Part shown: in pieces, positions 24,642-33,717 of the stretch
How positions within the stretch are numbered: position 1 is the first letter of the stretch
Layout of the letters: every line of letters begins with the position of its first letter
DNA from: Achromobacter seleniivolatilans
GTDB taxonomy: Bacteria > Pseudomonadota > Gammaproteobacteria > Burkholderiales > Burkholderiaceae_B
Direction of reading: 5' to 3'
Assembly: GCF_030864005.1 (NCBI RefSeq)
Contig: NZ_CP132976.1
Span: 558,001-622,000, forward strand
DNA length: 64,000 nt
Made by a program: the position numbers and the translations under genes
The notes under the pieces: model-generated
What the model was told of the DNA's origin: nothing
What the model saw: the letters and a program-made list of their open reading frames with translations, nothing else
The model's database searches: none

Positions 24642-25571
24642 ATGAAAACTTCACCGGTCACCGCCCAGGATTTGCAGCGTTCGGTTATCGCCGTGCCGCC
24701 TCTGGCCCGCCACGACGATCTGTCCCTGAACGAAGCCGCCAACAAGGCCCTGCTAGGTCACCTGGAAGCGGGCGGCGTGCGCAACGTCATGTACGGCGGC
24801 AATGCCAATTTCTATAACGTGGGCGTCAGTGAGTACGGACGCATCGTGGATATGCTGGCTGGGCTGGCAGGCGCCGACACCTGGATACTGCCGTCTGTTG
24901 GTCCCGACTACGGCAAGATGATGGATCAGGCGGCGATTTTGCGATCCCGCGCTTTTCCGACTGCCATGCTGCTGCCCATGTCTTTTCCGTACACCGATGC
25001 CGGCCTTGCCGACGGGGTGCGCCGGTTTACCGACGCCTTGGGCAAGCCGGCCGTGGTCTATATCAAATCGGCCGACTACCTTGCGCCCGCCACCGCAGCG
25101 CGGTTGATCGAAGAGGGCCGCATCGTGGCGTTCAAGTACGCCGTCGTCCGCGACAACCCGTCGAAGGATGCGTATTTGTCGTCCCTGTTGCAGTCGGTGG
25201 ATTCGCGCTGGATCGTCAGCGGCATCGGCGAACGTCCGGCCATCATTCACTACCGCGATTTCGGCTTGAAGAGTTTCACCTCGGGGTCCGTCTGCGTGGC
25301 GCCGCGCGGTTCGATGCGCTTGCTGCAACTGCTGCGCGAAGGGCGCTACGACGAGGCTGAAACGGTGCGTGAACAATACATGGGCCTGGAAGATTGCCGC
25401 GATGGGATCAGCCCCATCCGCGTGTTGCATGATGCGGTCACCTTGTCGGGCGTAGCGGACATGGGGCCGATGTTGCCGCTGTTGACGGGCATCTCCAGCG
25501 CCGAGCGCGAACGGGTAGCGCCGGTGGCTCGCGCCCTGGCGGCGTGGGATCGGGAAACCGTGGCGGCCTGA
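24642..25571 (+). CDS. Dihydrodipicolinate synthase/N-acetylneuraminate lyase family protein (DapA-like aldolase or dehydratase)
   Basis: 309 residues with a TIM-barrel pattern. The expected Schiff-base lysine is in IVAFKYAVVRDNP near residue 165, with YIKSADYLAP ahead of it carrying the tyrosine region. GGNANFYNVGVSEY replaces the GTTGE block of true DapA, so lysine biosynthesis is unlikely. In this setting it may be a keto-deoxy-sugar-acid dehydratase or aldolase. The adjacent FadR-type regulator and Ldh-type gene support a catabolic role. The exact substrate is unknown. Confidence 0.82.
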   Translation: MKTSPVTAQDLQRSVIAVPPLARHDDLSLNEAANKALLGHLEAGGVRNVMYGGNANFYNVGVSEYGRIVDMLAGLAGADTWILPSVGPDYGKMMDQAAILRSRAFPTAMLLPMSFPYTDAGLADGVRRFTDALGKPAVVYIKSADYLAPATAARLIEEGRIVAFKYAVVRDNPSKDAYLSSLLQSVDSRWIVSGIGERPAIIHYRDFGLKSFTSGSVCVAPRGSMRLLQLLREGRYDEAETVREQYMGLEDCRDGISPIRVLHDAVTLSGVADMGPMLPLLTGISSAERERVAPVARALAAWDRETVAA

Positions 25572-25674
25572 GACCGCCTGACATGGCCAAGAAGCGCTTG
25601 CCGGCCCGCCCAATGGCGGTACGATGAGCGCTGTTCGCCAAGCGGTGAGCAGGCCTAAGCACTCAGGAGGTTCC

Positions 25675-26448
25675 GTGGCCCGAATCAAAGCATCCCCTTC
25701 GTCCGAGCCGCAGGCGTCCGCCGATATCGACGCGCCCGGCGCGCAGGTGCTCGAACGCGGCCACCGGGTGCGCCTGGCGGATCAGGTCTATGGGCAGATC
25801 TTTGAACAGATCGTGTCTGGCGGCTTGAATGTGGGCGACAAGCTGCCGTCCGAGAACGAGATTTCCGAACGCTTTGGCGTGTCGCGTCCGGTCGTGCGCG
25901 AGGCGCTGTTGCGCTTGCGGGCGGACGGCCTGATTACCGCGCATCAGGGGTTGGGCACCTTTGTCAGCCACCAGCCCGCGCCCCGGCTGAAGACCTTTAA
26001 CGACGTGCAGAACGTCAGTGCCTATCTGCGTGCACAAGAGGTTCGCGTCGCGCTGGAGGGCGATGCCGCGCGTCTGGCCGCGTTGCGGCGCACGGACGAA
26101 CAGCTCAAGAAAATCGCCGACGCCCACGCGGCATTTGCAGACGGTTTGGCGCGTGGCGAAGTCTCGCCTGAAGCCGACCTGGCGTTTCACGCCAGCATCG
26201 CGGAAGCCAGCGGCAATGACTTCTATCTAGGCGTACTGGAAAGCATCCACGAATCCATCAACGGTTTTATGCGGCTCACGTTGAGCTTGACGCGTACCGG
26301 GTCCCGGCAGCGCGCGCAGCGCGTCGCGGACGAACACGCCACGATCCTGGACGCCATCCGCGAACAGGACAGTGAGCGCGCTCGCGTCGCCATGCAGTTT
26401 CATTTGGGGCAAGCCCGTCACCGGCTGGTGGACCGCGAACGTGACTGA
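25675..26448 (+). CDS. GntR family, FadR subfamily transcriptional regulator
   Basis: 257 residues from GTG at 25675, which follows AGGAGG. The N-terminal winged helix shows YGQIFEQIVSGGLNVGDKLPSEN, then SERFGVSRPVVREALLRLRADGLI and GLGTFVS, the GntR DNA-binding signature. The C-terminal FCD domain (DLAFHASIAEASGN ... DEHATILDAIREQD) has the His/Asp residues that bind metal and carboxylate ligands. It is placed 104 bp after the DapA-like gene. Candidate operators are at 22304, 24543 and 24575. Likely repressor of the surrounding catabolic genes. Confidence 0.92.
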   Translation: MARIKASPSSEPQASADIDAPGAQVLERGHRVRLADQVYGQIFEQIVSGGLNVGDKLPSENEISERFGVSRPVVREALLRLRADGLITAHQGLGTFVSHQPAPRLKTFNDVQNVSAYLRAQEVRVALEGDAARLAALRRTDEQLKKIADAHAAFADGLARGEVSPEADLAFHASIAEASGNDFYLGVLESIHESINGFMRLTLSLTRTGSRQRAQRVADEHATILDAIREQDSERARVAMQFHLGQARHRLVDRERD

Positions 26449-26499
26449 CACGCGCCGCCACGCCCGCTGTGATCAAACAATGATTTACGGAGACAACGA

Positions 26500-27612
26500 G
26501 TGCAAGGGAATGGATCAATAACGGCGAACGTGCCGGTGGAGCAGGTTCGCGAACAGATCTTGCAGGTGTTGCAAGCGTGGGGCATGGCAGAAGACCTGGC
26601 GCACACGACGGCAGGGCTGATGGCGCAGACGGATTTGCTGGGTATCGATTCGCACGGCATATCGATGCTGCCGTCTTACGAAGAAAAATTGCGCGCGGGT
26701 TCCTTGCGCTTGGATGCGCGAGCGCGCATCGTGCGAGATGGCGGCGCCAGCGCGTTGATCGATGGCATGGGCGGCCTGGGTTACCCGGTAGCCTCGCAGG
26801 CCATGCATCTGGCGGTAGATAAAGCGTTGGAACATGGCGTGGGGGCCGTGTCAGTCTGCAATTCGCATCACTTCGGCGCGGCTGGCGTGTATGCGCGCAT
26901 TGCCGTCGAACGTGGCGTGGTCGGTCTGGTGACCAGCAGCGCCAACGGCATCATCATGGTGCCGACGCGGGGCGCGATGCCCATGTTGGGCACCAATCCC
27001 ATCGCCTTCGGCGCGCCTGCGGCCCACAACGAACCCTTCGTACTGGACATGGCGACGACAACCGTCGCCGCCAACAAGGTCAAAGTCTATGACTTCCTGG
27101 ACAAGCCTTTGCCCCCGGGCTGGGCGGTCGACGGGCAGGGCGCTGCGGTGACCGATGCGCACGCCGCCATGCAGTACATCTTCACGCATCCCGAAGGCGG
27201 CCTGACGCCGTTGGGCGGCACCTCTGCCATGAGCAGCCACAAGGGTTATGGCCTGGCCATGATGGCGCAAGTGTTGGGCGGCACGTTGAGCGGCAGCGCG
27301 TTTGCCGCGCGCCGCAAGGCGACTCGCCGTCCCGGCGAACCCGACGATGTCGGGCATTTTTTCCTGGCGCTCAATCCCGATGCGTTCCGTGCAGCGGGTT
27401 CGTTTGAATCCGACATGGACGACATGATCGACGCGATGCACGATACGCTGCCCGCCAACCCGGATGAACCGGTGCTGGTGGCGGGCGAACCCGAAGCCGC
27501 CGAGCGCGCGCGCCGGCTACAGCAGGGCATTCCGATTTCAAACGCCTTGGCGCAGCGCTTGCGTGACATCTGCCAGCGCGCCGGCACCCCATATTTGCTG
27601 GACGATATGTGA
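26500..27612 (+). CDS. Ldh/malate dehydrogenase family (LDH2) oxidoreductase
   Basis: 370 residues with a GTG start after GGAG. Type-2 malate/L-lactate dehydrogenase blocks: LLGIDSHGISMLP (catalytic His with Asp-Ser), SVCNSHHFGAAG, GTNPIAFGAP and SSHKGYGLAMMAQVLGGTLSG. Members use NAD(P)H on malate, sulfolactate, ureidoglycolate or piperideine-carboxylate. It lies between the FadR-type regulator and a Bug gene; a 2-oxo/2-hydroxy acid made in this island is the probable substrate. Confidence 0.88.
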   Translation: MQGNGSITANVPVEQVREQILQVLQAWGMAEDLAHTTAGLMAQTDLLGIDSHGISMLPSYEEKLRAGSLRLDARARIVRDGGASALIDGMGGLGYPVASQAMHLAVDKALEHGVGAVSVCNSHHFGAAGVYARIAVERGVVGLVTSSANGIIMVPTRGAMPMLGTNPIAFGAPAAHNEPFVLDMATTTVAANKVKVYDFLDKPLPPGWAVDGQGAAVTDAHAAMQYIFTHPEGGLTPLGGTSAMSSHKGYGLAMMAQVLGGTLSGSAFAARRKATRRPGEPDDVGHFFLALNPDAFRAAGSFESDMDDMIDAMHDTLPANPDEPVLVAGEPEAAERARRLQQGIPISNALAQRLRDICQRAGTPYLLDDM

Positions 27613-27700
27613 ATTTGCAGGTTTTGCAGTACGGCGCTACGCCACAACAACAGACCCGGCTACCGGGCTGATACTTATAAAAACCATGAGGAGACAAACC

Positions 27701-28702
27701 ATGCATCAGAACAAATATCCCGCGCGCAGACGTCTGGCCGTCTTGGCCGTGGCGGCGATGGGGGCCGCGGCCTTGCTGCCGGGCGCGTTGATGGCGCAAA
27801 CGGGCGCATGGCCCGCCAAGCCCGTGAAGCTGGTTGTGCCGTTCCCGGCTGGCGGCAGTACGGATTCCGTTGGTCGCTTGCTGGCGGCTGAGTTGTCCAA
27901 GGAATTGGGCCAGAGCGTCATTGTTGAAAACAAGGGCGGCGCGAACGGCAACATTGGCTCAGATGTTGTGGCCAAGGCCGAGCCCGACGGTTATACCTTG
28001 CTGCTGTCGGGCGTGGGTTCCAACGCCATCAGCTATGCCGTCTATCAAAACATGCCGTATCGCAATAGCGACTTCGCGCATATCTCGCTGTTGGCCACCG
28101 GCCCTAATGTGCTGGTCGCCAACATGGAGTTTCCCGGCAAGACCTTTGCCGATTTCATCAAGCTGACGCGAGAAAACCCAGGCAAGTACACGCATGCCAG
28201 CTCGGGCAGCGGCTCGTCGGGCCATCTGGCCATGGAGATGCTCAAGCAAGATGCCAAGATCGATCTGGTGCACGTGCCGTACAAAGGCGGCGCGGCGGCC
28301 ATTACCGACATGATCGGCGGGCGGGTGTCTGTGATGTTCCTGAACCAAGACACGCTGCTGCCGCAAGTCACCTCGGGCAAATTGCGCGCTCTGGCCGTAG
28401 CCAGCGCCAAGCGCAATCCCGCCTACCCCGACACGCCGACAGTGGCGGAATCCGGCTATCCGGGCTTCTCCGCCGAATCGTGGTTCGGCCTGTCCGCGCC
28501 CGCCAAGACGCCGCCCGCCGTGATCCAGCGCTTGAATCAGGCCACGGTAAAGGCGCTGGCGTCGCCCGATATCCGCCAGAAGCTGGAAAGCGTGGGTTTC
28601 GTGGTGGTGGGCGATGATCCGAAGTCGTTCTCGGCTTTTGTCGATAACGAAATCACCAAGTGGGGCAAGGCCGCCAAGGCCTCCGGCGCTCGCATGGACT
28701 AA
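27701..28702 (+). CDS. Bug family solute-binding protein
   Basis: 333 residues; ATG at 27701 follows GAGGAGA. The signal peptide ends LMA, then WPAKPVKLVVPFPAGGSTD, VIVENKGGANGNIG and LVHVPYKGGAAAITDMIGG mark the Bug family. This is the third such gene in 7 kb, all without TctA/TctB membrane partners in the window. It begins 88 bp after the Ldh-type gene and is followed by the GarL-like aldolase. Confidence 0.93.
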   Translation: MHQNKYPARRRLAVLAVAAMGAAALLPGALMAQTGAWPAKPVKLVVPFPAGGSTDSVGRLLAAELSKELGQSVIVENKGGANGNIGSDVVAKAEPDGYTLLLSGVGSNAISYAVYQNMPYRNSDFAHISLLATGPNVLVANMEFPGKTFADFIKLTRENPGKYTHASSGSGSSGHLAMEMLKQDAKIDLVHVPYKGGAAAITDMIGGRVSVMFLNQDTLLPQVTSGKLRALAVASAKRNPAYPDTPTVAESGYPGFSAESWFGLSAPAKTPPAVIQRLNQATVKALASPDIRQKLESVGFVVVGDDPKSFSAFVDNEITKWGKAAKASGARMD

Positions 28703-28712
28703 GGGCCCCTGA

Positions 28713-28736
28713 AGCCCGGCGCTGTACGGCCGGGCT
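28713..28736 (+). terminator. Weak hairpin between the Bug gene and the GarL-like aldolase
   Basis: Stem AGCCCGG / CCGGGCT around a 10-base loop, followed by only three T's counting the stem end. Partial termination at most. Confidence 0.4.
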
Positions 28737-28791
28737 TTGGCCCGGCAATATTTCAGTTTTCCTGTTTCCGTATTCAACGACGAAGGCCGCA

Positions 28792-29559
28792 ATGAACTCA
28801 CCCTTACCCAATCGTTTCCGGCAACGCATCCTGGCCCGTGAACGGCTCATCGGATTCTGGATGTGTATGTCCAGCCACATCACGGCCGAGCTGGTGGGGC
28901 TTGCGGACTTTGATTGGCTGCTGCTGGATGGCGAGCATTCACCCAATGAAGTGCCGATGTTTCTGCAGCAGCTTCAAGCCTTGCAAGGCAGCGGCAGCGC
29001 GGCCGTGGGGCGTCCGTCCTGGAATGATCCGGTGCAGATCAAGCGCCTGTTGGATATCGGTTTCTACAACCTGTTGATTCCGTTCATTGAGTCCGAGGCC
29101 GACGCGCGACTGGCCGTTGCTGCCACGCGTTATCCGCCCGAAGGCATCCGCGGGGTCGCGGGTGCGCAACGCAGCAATCGCTACGGCACGGTGCCGGATT
29201 ACCTGCAAACCATCAACGACAACATCTGCGTGCTGGTGCAGATTGAAAGCCGCCCGGGCATAGAAGCCGTGGACGAGATCGCTGCGGTGGAAGGTGTGGA
29301 TGGCGTATTCATCGGGCCGTCGGACCTGGCGGCTGCATTGGGCCATCTCGGCAATCCGGGCCATCCTGAAGTTCAGGAAACCATACGCTATCTGCATCAG
29401 CGCGTGACGGCGGCGGGTAAGGCCGTGGGTATTCTGGCGCCCGTGCAAGCGGATGCGCGCCGCTATCTGGACATGGGTATGCACTTTGTGGCCGTGGGTA
29501 CGGATCTGGGTGTGTTCAAGCAGGCAACTTTTGCGCTGCGAGACGCCTTCCCCACGTAA
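28792..29559 (+). CDS. garL: 2-dehydro-3-deoxyglucarate aldolase-like protein (GarL type)
   Basis: 255 residues. It resembles E. coli GarL more than HpaI: FDWLLLDGEHSPNEV, KRLLDIGFYNLLIPF, TRYPPEGIRGVAGAQRSNRYGTV, VDGVFIGPSDLAAALGHLGNPGHP and GILAPVQADARRYLDMGMHFVAVGTDLGVFK. GarL cleaves 5-keto-4-deoxyglucarate to pyruvate and tartronate semialdehyde. The related HpaI gene at 9953 is clearly distinct. The aldarate role is an inference from similarity and from neighbouring sugar-acid genes. Confidence 0.85.
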   Translation: MNSPLPNRFRQRILARERLIGFWMCMSSHITAELVGLADFDWLLLDGEHSPNEVPMFLQQLQALQGSGSAAVGRPSWNDPVQIKRLLDIGFYNLLIPFIESEADARLAVAATRYPPEGIRGVAGAQRSNRYGTVPDYLQTINDNICVLVQIESRPGIEAVDEIAAVEGVDGVFIGPSDLAAALGHLGNPGHPEVQETIRYLHQRVTAAGKAVGILAPVQADARRYLDMGMHFVAVGTDLGVFKQATFALRDAFPT

Positions 29560-29577
29560 AACCTTACGCATCAAAAT

Positions 29578-29615
29578 AGCCCGGGGCCTGAATGAACTGG
29601 CCCCGGGCTTTTTTT
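29578..29615 (+). terminator. Intrinsic terminator of the garL-like gene
   Basis: Perfect 11-bp stem AGCCCGGGGCC / GGCCCCGGGCT, 10-base loop, seven T's. The T-run overlaps the stop codon of convergent lysA. Confidence 0.9.
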
Positions 29616-30846
29616 ACTCTTCCAGTGCGAGCAGTTCCGCGATGGTCTGGCGGCGGCGGATCAAGCGCGCTTCGCCCTGGTCCAGCAGCACTTCAGGCGC
29701 CAGCGGCCGGCTGTTGTAGTTCGAAGACATCGACGAGCCATATGCGCCCGCGTTGTGAAAGACCATGAAGTCGCCAATGCGCGGCTGCGGCAGCAACTGG
29801 TCGGACATGACGCCGCCTTCGTTCTGCGTGAACACGTCGCCGGATTCGCACAGCGGCCCCGCGACCGCGATGCGCGTTTCGGCCACGCCCTGGGGCTGTC
29901 CGCCGTCCGGGGCATGCACGGTGATCTGGTGGTAGCTGCCATACATCGCCGGGCGCATCAGGTCATTGAAACCAGCGTCCACCAGTGCAAAGTCGCGCTC
30001 CGGGCGGCGGTTGATCGAATGCACTTCCGAAACCAGCACGCCGGCCTCGGCGACCAGGAAGCGGCCCGGTTCAATTTCCAGGCGGATGTCATGGCCCAGA
30101 AACCCGGCGATACGCTTGCGGGCGGCATCCCATTGTTCAAAGTAGTGATCGCAATCAATGCGAGGTTCGCCATCGCGATACGGGATGGACAGGCCGCCAC
30201 CCGCCGAAATGGCTTCAATGTCGTGGTCCAGCGAACGGACCACATCGACCATTGCGTCGCACACGCTGGACAGGTGGCCGTAGTCGACGCCCGAGCCGAT
30301 GTGCATGTGCACGCCAACCAGCTTCAGGCCGTGACGGCGCACGATCGACACGGCTTCGGCCACATCGTCGATCCAGATGCCGTGCTTGCTTTGCGGTCCG
30401 CCGGTATTGGTCTTGTTGCTGTGGCCGTGGCCAAAGCCCGGATTGATGCGCAACCAGACGCGATGGCCCGGCGATGCCTGGCCGACGCGAGTCAGCATAT
30501 CCAGGGAACCGGCGTTGATGGTGATGCCGTGCTTGAGCGCGGTGGCCAGTGTGGCGTGGTCAATCAGGTCGGCCGTGAAGACGATGCCTTCCGGCTCGCC
30601 CTTGGGCTGGAAACCCGCAGCCAGGCTGCGTTCGATCTCGCCCAGCGATACCGCATCCACCACTGCGCCTTCCGCGCGCATCAGGCGCAGGATGTGCACA
30701 TTCGAGCAAGCCTTTTGGGCGAAACGGATCGTGTCGAAGCGGCGCAGTTGAGCAATGCGCTCGCGGATGACGGCGGCGTCGTAGACCCACAGCGGCGTGC
30801 CGTGCTGGGTGGCGAGTTGGGTAAGTTGGCGCGGATCGAATGCCAT
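29614..30846 (-). CDS. lysA: Diaminopimelate decarboxylase LysA
   Basis: 410 residues from ATG at 30846; an upstream in-frame TTG at 30879 is less likely. It follows E. coli-type LysA closely: FAQKACSNVHILRLM (PLP lysine in AQKACS), VDAVSLGEIERSLAAG, INPGFGHGHSNKTNTGGPQS, GVHMHIGSGVDYGHL, DAGFNDLMRPAMYGSYH and GPLCESGDVFT (second active-site Cys). It makes lysine from meso-diaminopimelate. The divergent lysR gene downstream of the shared promoter is its activator. Confidence 0.96.
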   Translation of the reverse strand: MAFDPRQLTQLATQHGTPLWVYDAAVIRERIAQLRRFDTIRFAQKACSNVHILRLMRAEGAVVDAVSLGEIERSLAAGFQPKGEPEGIVFTADLIDHATLATALKHGITINAGSLDMLTRVGQASPGHRVWLRINPGFGHGHSNKTNTGGPQSKHGIWIDDVAEAVSIVRRHGLKLVGVHMHIGSGVDYGHLSSVCDAMVDVVRSLDHDIEAISAGGGLSIPYRDGEPRIDCDHYFEQWDAARKRIAGFLGHDIRLEIEPGRFLVAEAGVLVSEVHSINRRPERDFALVDAGFNDLMRPAMYGSYHQITVHAPDGGQPQGVAETRIAVAGPLCESGDVFTQNEGGVMSDQLLPQPRIGDFMVFHNAGAYGSSMSSNYNSRPLAPEVLLDQGEARLIRRRQTIAELLALEE

Positions 30847-30931
30847 GACGGGCGAAACCTTATCGGGAATGGGAACCAAGGCGGCATGATGCCCGCTTCA
30901 TGTCATCCAGTAAAATGCTTTGATTTTGTAG

Positions 30932-30948
30932 ATCCATTCATTTTGGAT
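30932..30948. promoter_or_regulatory. Candidate LysR operator between lysA and lysR
   Basis: Inverted repeat ATCCA / TGGAT with a 7-bp AT-rich spacer, in the 114-bp divergent gap and 13 bp before the lysR start. It has the T-N11-A form bound by LysR-type regulators. Confidence 0.5.
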
Positions 30949-30960
30949 ATGGGGTGGGGC

Positions 30961-31890
30961 ATGCTGACGCATCGGCACATTGAAGTCTTTCGCGCGGTGA
31001 TGGTTGCAGGCAGCGTGACTCGCGCGGCCGATCTGTTAAACACGTCCCAACCGACCGTCAGCCGGGAGTTGGCCCGGATGGAGCACAGTATCGGCTTTGC
31101 GCTGTTTGAGCGCGTACACGGCCGTCTGCGGCCCACCATGCCGGCTCTGGCGCTGTACGACGAGGTCCGCCAGTCCTATGCCGGTTTGGAGCGGGTCGTG
31201 TCTGCTGCGGCGCGTCTGCGGTCGTTTCGTGGCGGCCAGTTGTCGGTGATCGCGTTGCCCGCATTTTCCCATTCGATCTTGCCCGATGCGTTCCGGCGCT
31301 TTCATGGCCAACATCCCGGCGTCAGCCTGTCGGTGGAAACGCAGGAATCTCCCTTTCTGGAAGAGTGGCTGACCGCCCAGCGCTACGACCTGGGACTGAC
31401 CGAGCACGATGCCACGCCAGCGGGAACACGTATGCAGCTGCTGTTGCAGGTCGATGAGGTATGCGTGTTGCCTGACGGACATCCGTTGCTCGCGCGAGCG
31501 GAAATCGACTTGGCTGATTTTGAGGGGCAGGCGTTTGTCAGCCTGTCATCCAGTGATCCGTACCGGATTCAGATTGACGAGGCGTTCGCGCAGGAAGGCG
31601 TCTTGCGGCGGTCCATCGTCGAAACGCCCACCGCGGTGTCGGTCTGCACCTTTGTACGCCAAGGATTGGGCCTGGCGATCGTAAATCCCCTGACAGCGCT
31701 GGATTTCGCGGGCAGGGGCCTGCATATCCGTCCGTTGAAGCGGTCGTTACCCTTCCGCGTCAATGTGGTTGTGCCGGAGCATCGGCCGTCCAATCCGCTG
31801 GTGGAAGCGTTTATGGCGTCGTTAGCCGCAGCGGCAGAGAGCATTAAGGCCCAACTGGCTGGCAGCGTAGGGAACGCGCGCAGTAGCTGA
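30961..31890 (+). CDS. lysR: LysR-type activator of lysA
   Basis: 309 residues. The N-terminal helix-turn-helix reads RHIEVFRAVMVAGSVTRAADLL then TSQPTVSRELARMEHSIG. The effector domain shares QESPFLEEWLTAQRYDLGLTE, DEVCVLPDGHPL and VVNPLTALDFAGRGL with E. coli LysR, so true orthology is likely. It is divergent from lysA, as in enterobacteria. It activates lysA in the presence of diaminopimelate and is reversed by lysine. A longer upstream reading frame over lysA is not used; the HTH fixes the start at 30961. Confidence 0.94.
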   Translation: MLTHRHIEVFRAVMVAGSVTRAADLLNTSQPTVSRELARMEHSIGFALFERVHGRLRPTMPALALYDEVRQSYAGLERVVSAAARLRSFRGGQLSVIALPAFSHSILPDAFRRFHGQHPGVSLSVETQESPFLEEWLTAQRYDLGLTEHDATPAGTRMQLLLQVDEVCVLPDGHPLLARAEIDLADFEGQAFVSLSSSDPYRIQIDEAFAQEGVLRRSIVETPTAVSVCTFVRQGLGLAIVNPLTALDFAGRGLHIRPLKRSLPFRVNVVVPEHRPSNPLVEAFMASLAAAAESIKAQLAGSVGNARSS

Positions 31891-31927
31891 CGGATATCCT
31901 GGCTTGCCTGGATCGTCTCCAGACGAC

Positions 31928-31953
31928 AAAAAAGGATGCCCAAGGGCATCCTT
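31928..31953 (-). terminator. Intrinsic terminator of rpsT (minus strand)
   Basis: Stem AAGGATGCCC / GGGCATCCTT, 10 bp with an AA loop, followed on the minus strand by a run of T's. It is 51 bp beyond the rpsT stop and also sits 42 bp after lysR on the plus strand. Confidence 0.8.
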
Positions 31954-32003
31954 CTTCATTTGCCGTATTCATGACGCCCCAAAAAAAACGGGGCGGCAGA
32001 ATC

Positions 32004-32267
32004 TTAGGCCAGCGCCTTGATAGCGGCAGCCAGGCGGCTCTTGTGGCGAGCGGCCTTGTTCTTGTGGATGATGTTCTTATCAGCCACGCGATCGATCACG
32101 CTGGATGCCTTCTGGAACACGTCGCCAGCCGCAGCCTTGTCGCCAGCGGCGATGGATTGGCGAACGCGCTTGATGGCGGTGCGCAGCATCGAGCGCAGGC
32201 TGGAATTGTGCTTGTTGCGCTCAACGGATTGGCGAGCGCGCTTGCGGGCTTGGGCGGTATTGGCCAT
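32004..32267 (-). CDS. rpsT: 30S ribosomal protein S20
   Basis: 87 residues, the normal length, starting [13 protein letters not shown] with ATG at 32267. Basic helical sequence with [17 protein letters not shown] and [14 protein letters not shown], all standard S20. It binds 16S rRNA early in small-subunit assembly. It is transcribed alone with its own terminator. Confidence 0.98.
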   Translation of the reverse strand: MANTAQARKRARQSVERNKHNSSLRSMLRTAIKRVRQSIAAGDKAAAGDVFQKASSVIDRVADKNIIHKNKAARHKSRLAAAIKALA

Positions 32268-32558
32268 GTTGCTATATAAGTTGAATTCGGCAAAGTCGAA
32301 CATTGTAGCAAGTCCCTGCGGGATTGCAAGCTTTTAATGTCAGATCAACCGATGGAGCGCCCGTCAACCGGGCGGGGGGCGCTGGGGCGAAAAGTTCCTG
32401 GGCTTGAGCACCCGTAGCTGGAGACTTTTAATAATCGTCCAAGCGGTGGGTCCTCGTGTATAGCCTTCGAGGGAAACCCGCGGCGCCTACTGGATAAAAA
32501 CAAGGTACTGAGTATACAACGAAGCGGGCTTACAGGGACAGCCCCTGTCACACCGTTG

Positions 32559-33524
32559 TCAGGTGGCGACGTTAATCGACACAAACCAAGGGGTAAATCG
32601 ACGTACGTGGATGGGCATCATGTCTTGCAAAGTGTCTAGCGCCGCGTTGGTATCGTCCAGCGGGAAATGCCCGGAAACGGGCAAGCCGCCTGCTGCCATC
32701 GAAACGCGCAACGTTCCGCTGCGGTATGGGCGCAGAGCCGCGACAACTTCTGCCAGCGGGCGGCCCCGGGCATCGACCCAGCCGGATTCCCAGGCTGCTT
32801 CGGCCACCAGTTCGGCACGCGGCGTATCCATGCGGGACACGTCAAAACGAGCGCCTGTGCCCGCGCGGATGGTGCCGTGCGCGCCAGACATGGTTTCAAC
32901 CTCGACCTCGTGTTCGTGCACCACGACCACAGTGCGTTGCGCCTGTTGGCGCACCATGTACCGGGTACCCAGCGCGCGAACGGTGCCTTGGGCGGTTTGC
33001 ACCAGGAACGGGCGGCGTGCGTCGGGGGCAACCGAGACGGTCACGGCTCCATCCAGCAGGCGGACCTGGCGGTAGGCGGCCGTGAAGTCCAGGTTGACCC
33101 GGCTGCGGGCGTCCAGCAGCAATTGGCTGCCGTCGGACAGCACATACCGCCTGCGTTCGCCGGTAGCGGTAGCCGCGTCGGCGGCCACGTTATTCAGCGG
33201 GTAGAAGGCGTTGCCGACATAGGCGGCGCATGCACTCGTACCGACGAGCGCCAGCGAACCGGCCAAAAAGCGGCGGCGGGGGGGAATGATTCCGGGGGGC
33301 GGCGGGATCAGCGAATCTGCGGGCGAGGCTCCGGTGGCATACCCCGCGGGGTATGCGTCACCAAGCCGGCCAAACGTGGAACCTGCCAATGTGCCTGTCA
33401 ATTGTTGCCAGGCATCCTCGTGAACAGGGTCGGCCGCTCGCCACGCCAGGAAGTCGTTGTAGTCCTGCGCTGTCGCTTTACCTGAGCGCAGCAGTAGCAA
33501 CCAATTGATCACCTGGTCCGCCAT
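32559..33524 (-). CDS. FecR family anti-sigma/signal-transduction protein without a linked sigma factor
   Basis: 321 residues; ATG at 33524 follows AAGGA. Order: cytoplasmic DUF4880 region (WLLLLRSGKATAQDYNDFLAWRAADP with HEDAWQQL, residues about 5-45), a basic RRRFL segment with one transmembrane helix near residue 90-105, then the periplasmic FecR domain (YVLSDGSQLLLDARSRVNLDF, residues about 135-230) and a C-terminal DUF4974-like end. FecR proteins normally control an adjacent ECF sigma factor in response to a TonB receptor. Neither gene is next to it; murJ and rpsT flank it. Confidence 0.9.
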   Translation of the reverse strand: MADQVINWLLLLRSGKATAQDYNDFLAWRAADPVHEDAWQQLTGTLAGSTFGRLGDAYPAGYATGASPADSLIPPPPGIIPPRRRFLAGSLALVGTSACAAYVGNAFYPLNNVAADAATATGERRRYVLSDGSQLLLDARSRVNLDFTAAYRQVRLLDGAVTVSVAPDARRPFLVQTAQGTVRALGTRYMVRQQAQRTVVVVHEHEVEVETMSGAHGTIRAGTGARFDVSRMDTPRAELVAEAAWESGWVDARGRPLAEVVAALRPYRSGTLRVSMAAGGLPVSGHFPLDDTNAALDTLQDMMPIHVRRFTPWFVSINVAT

Positions 33525-33662
33525 GGGTTGTCCTTGGGCGTACTTCACTTCATCTCCCCGCACGCATAGCTGGCGGGGGTCCTCTCGATAGCAATTTGTA
33601 AATAATAAAGGTTTTTTACTAAAGATTACGGGCGTCTTGGCAATTCTTGACGAATCTAATGC

Positions 33663-33689
33663 AAAAAGCCGGCAGAAAGCCGGCTTTTT
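33663..33689. terminator. Bidirectional intrinsic terminator after murJ
   Basis: Stem AAAAAGCCGGC / GCCGGCTTTTT, 11 bp including the A/T ends, with a 5-base loop. It is 28 bp beyond the murJ stop on the minus strand and separates it from the FecR gene. Confidence 0.85.
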
Positions 33690-33717
33690 GATGGGTTTGT
33701 CCCCCTGACGGAGGAAA

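Noticed and set aside
29755-30960. Upstream extension of the lysR frame over lysA
   Set aside because: The helix-turn-helix begins at 30961 and matches E. coli LysR; the upstream part is antisense to lysA.
31976-31994. CCCC-A8-CGGGG hairpin beside rpsT
   Set aside because: The run lies in the loop; the true rpsT terminator at 31928-31953 is stronger.
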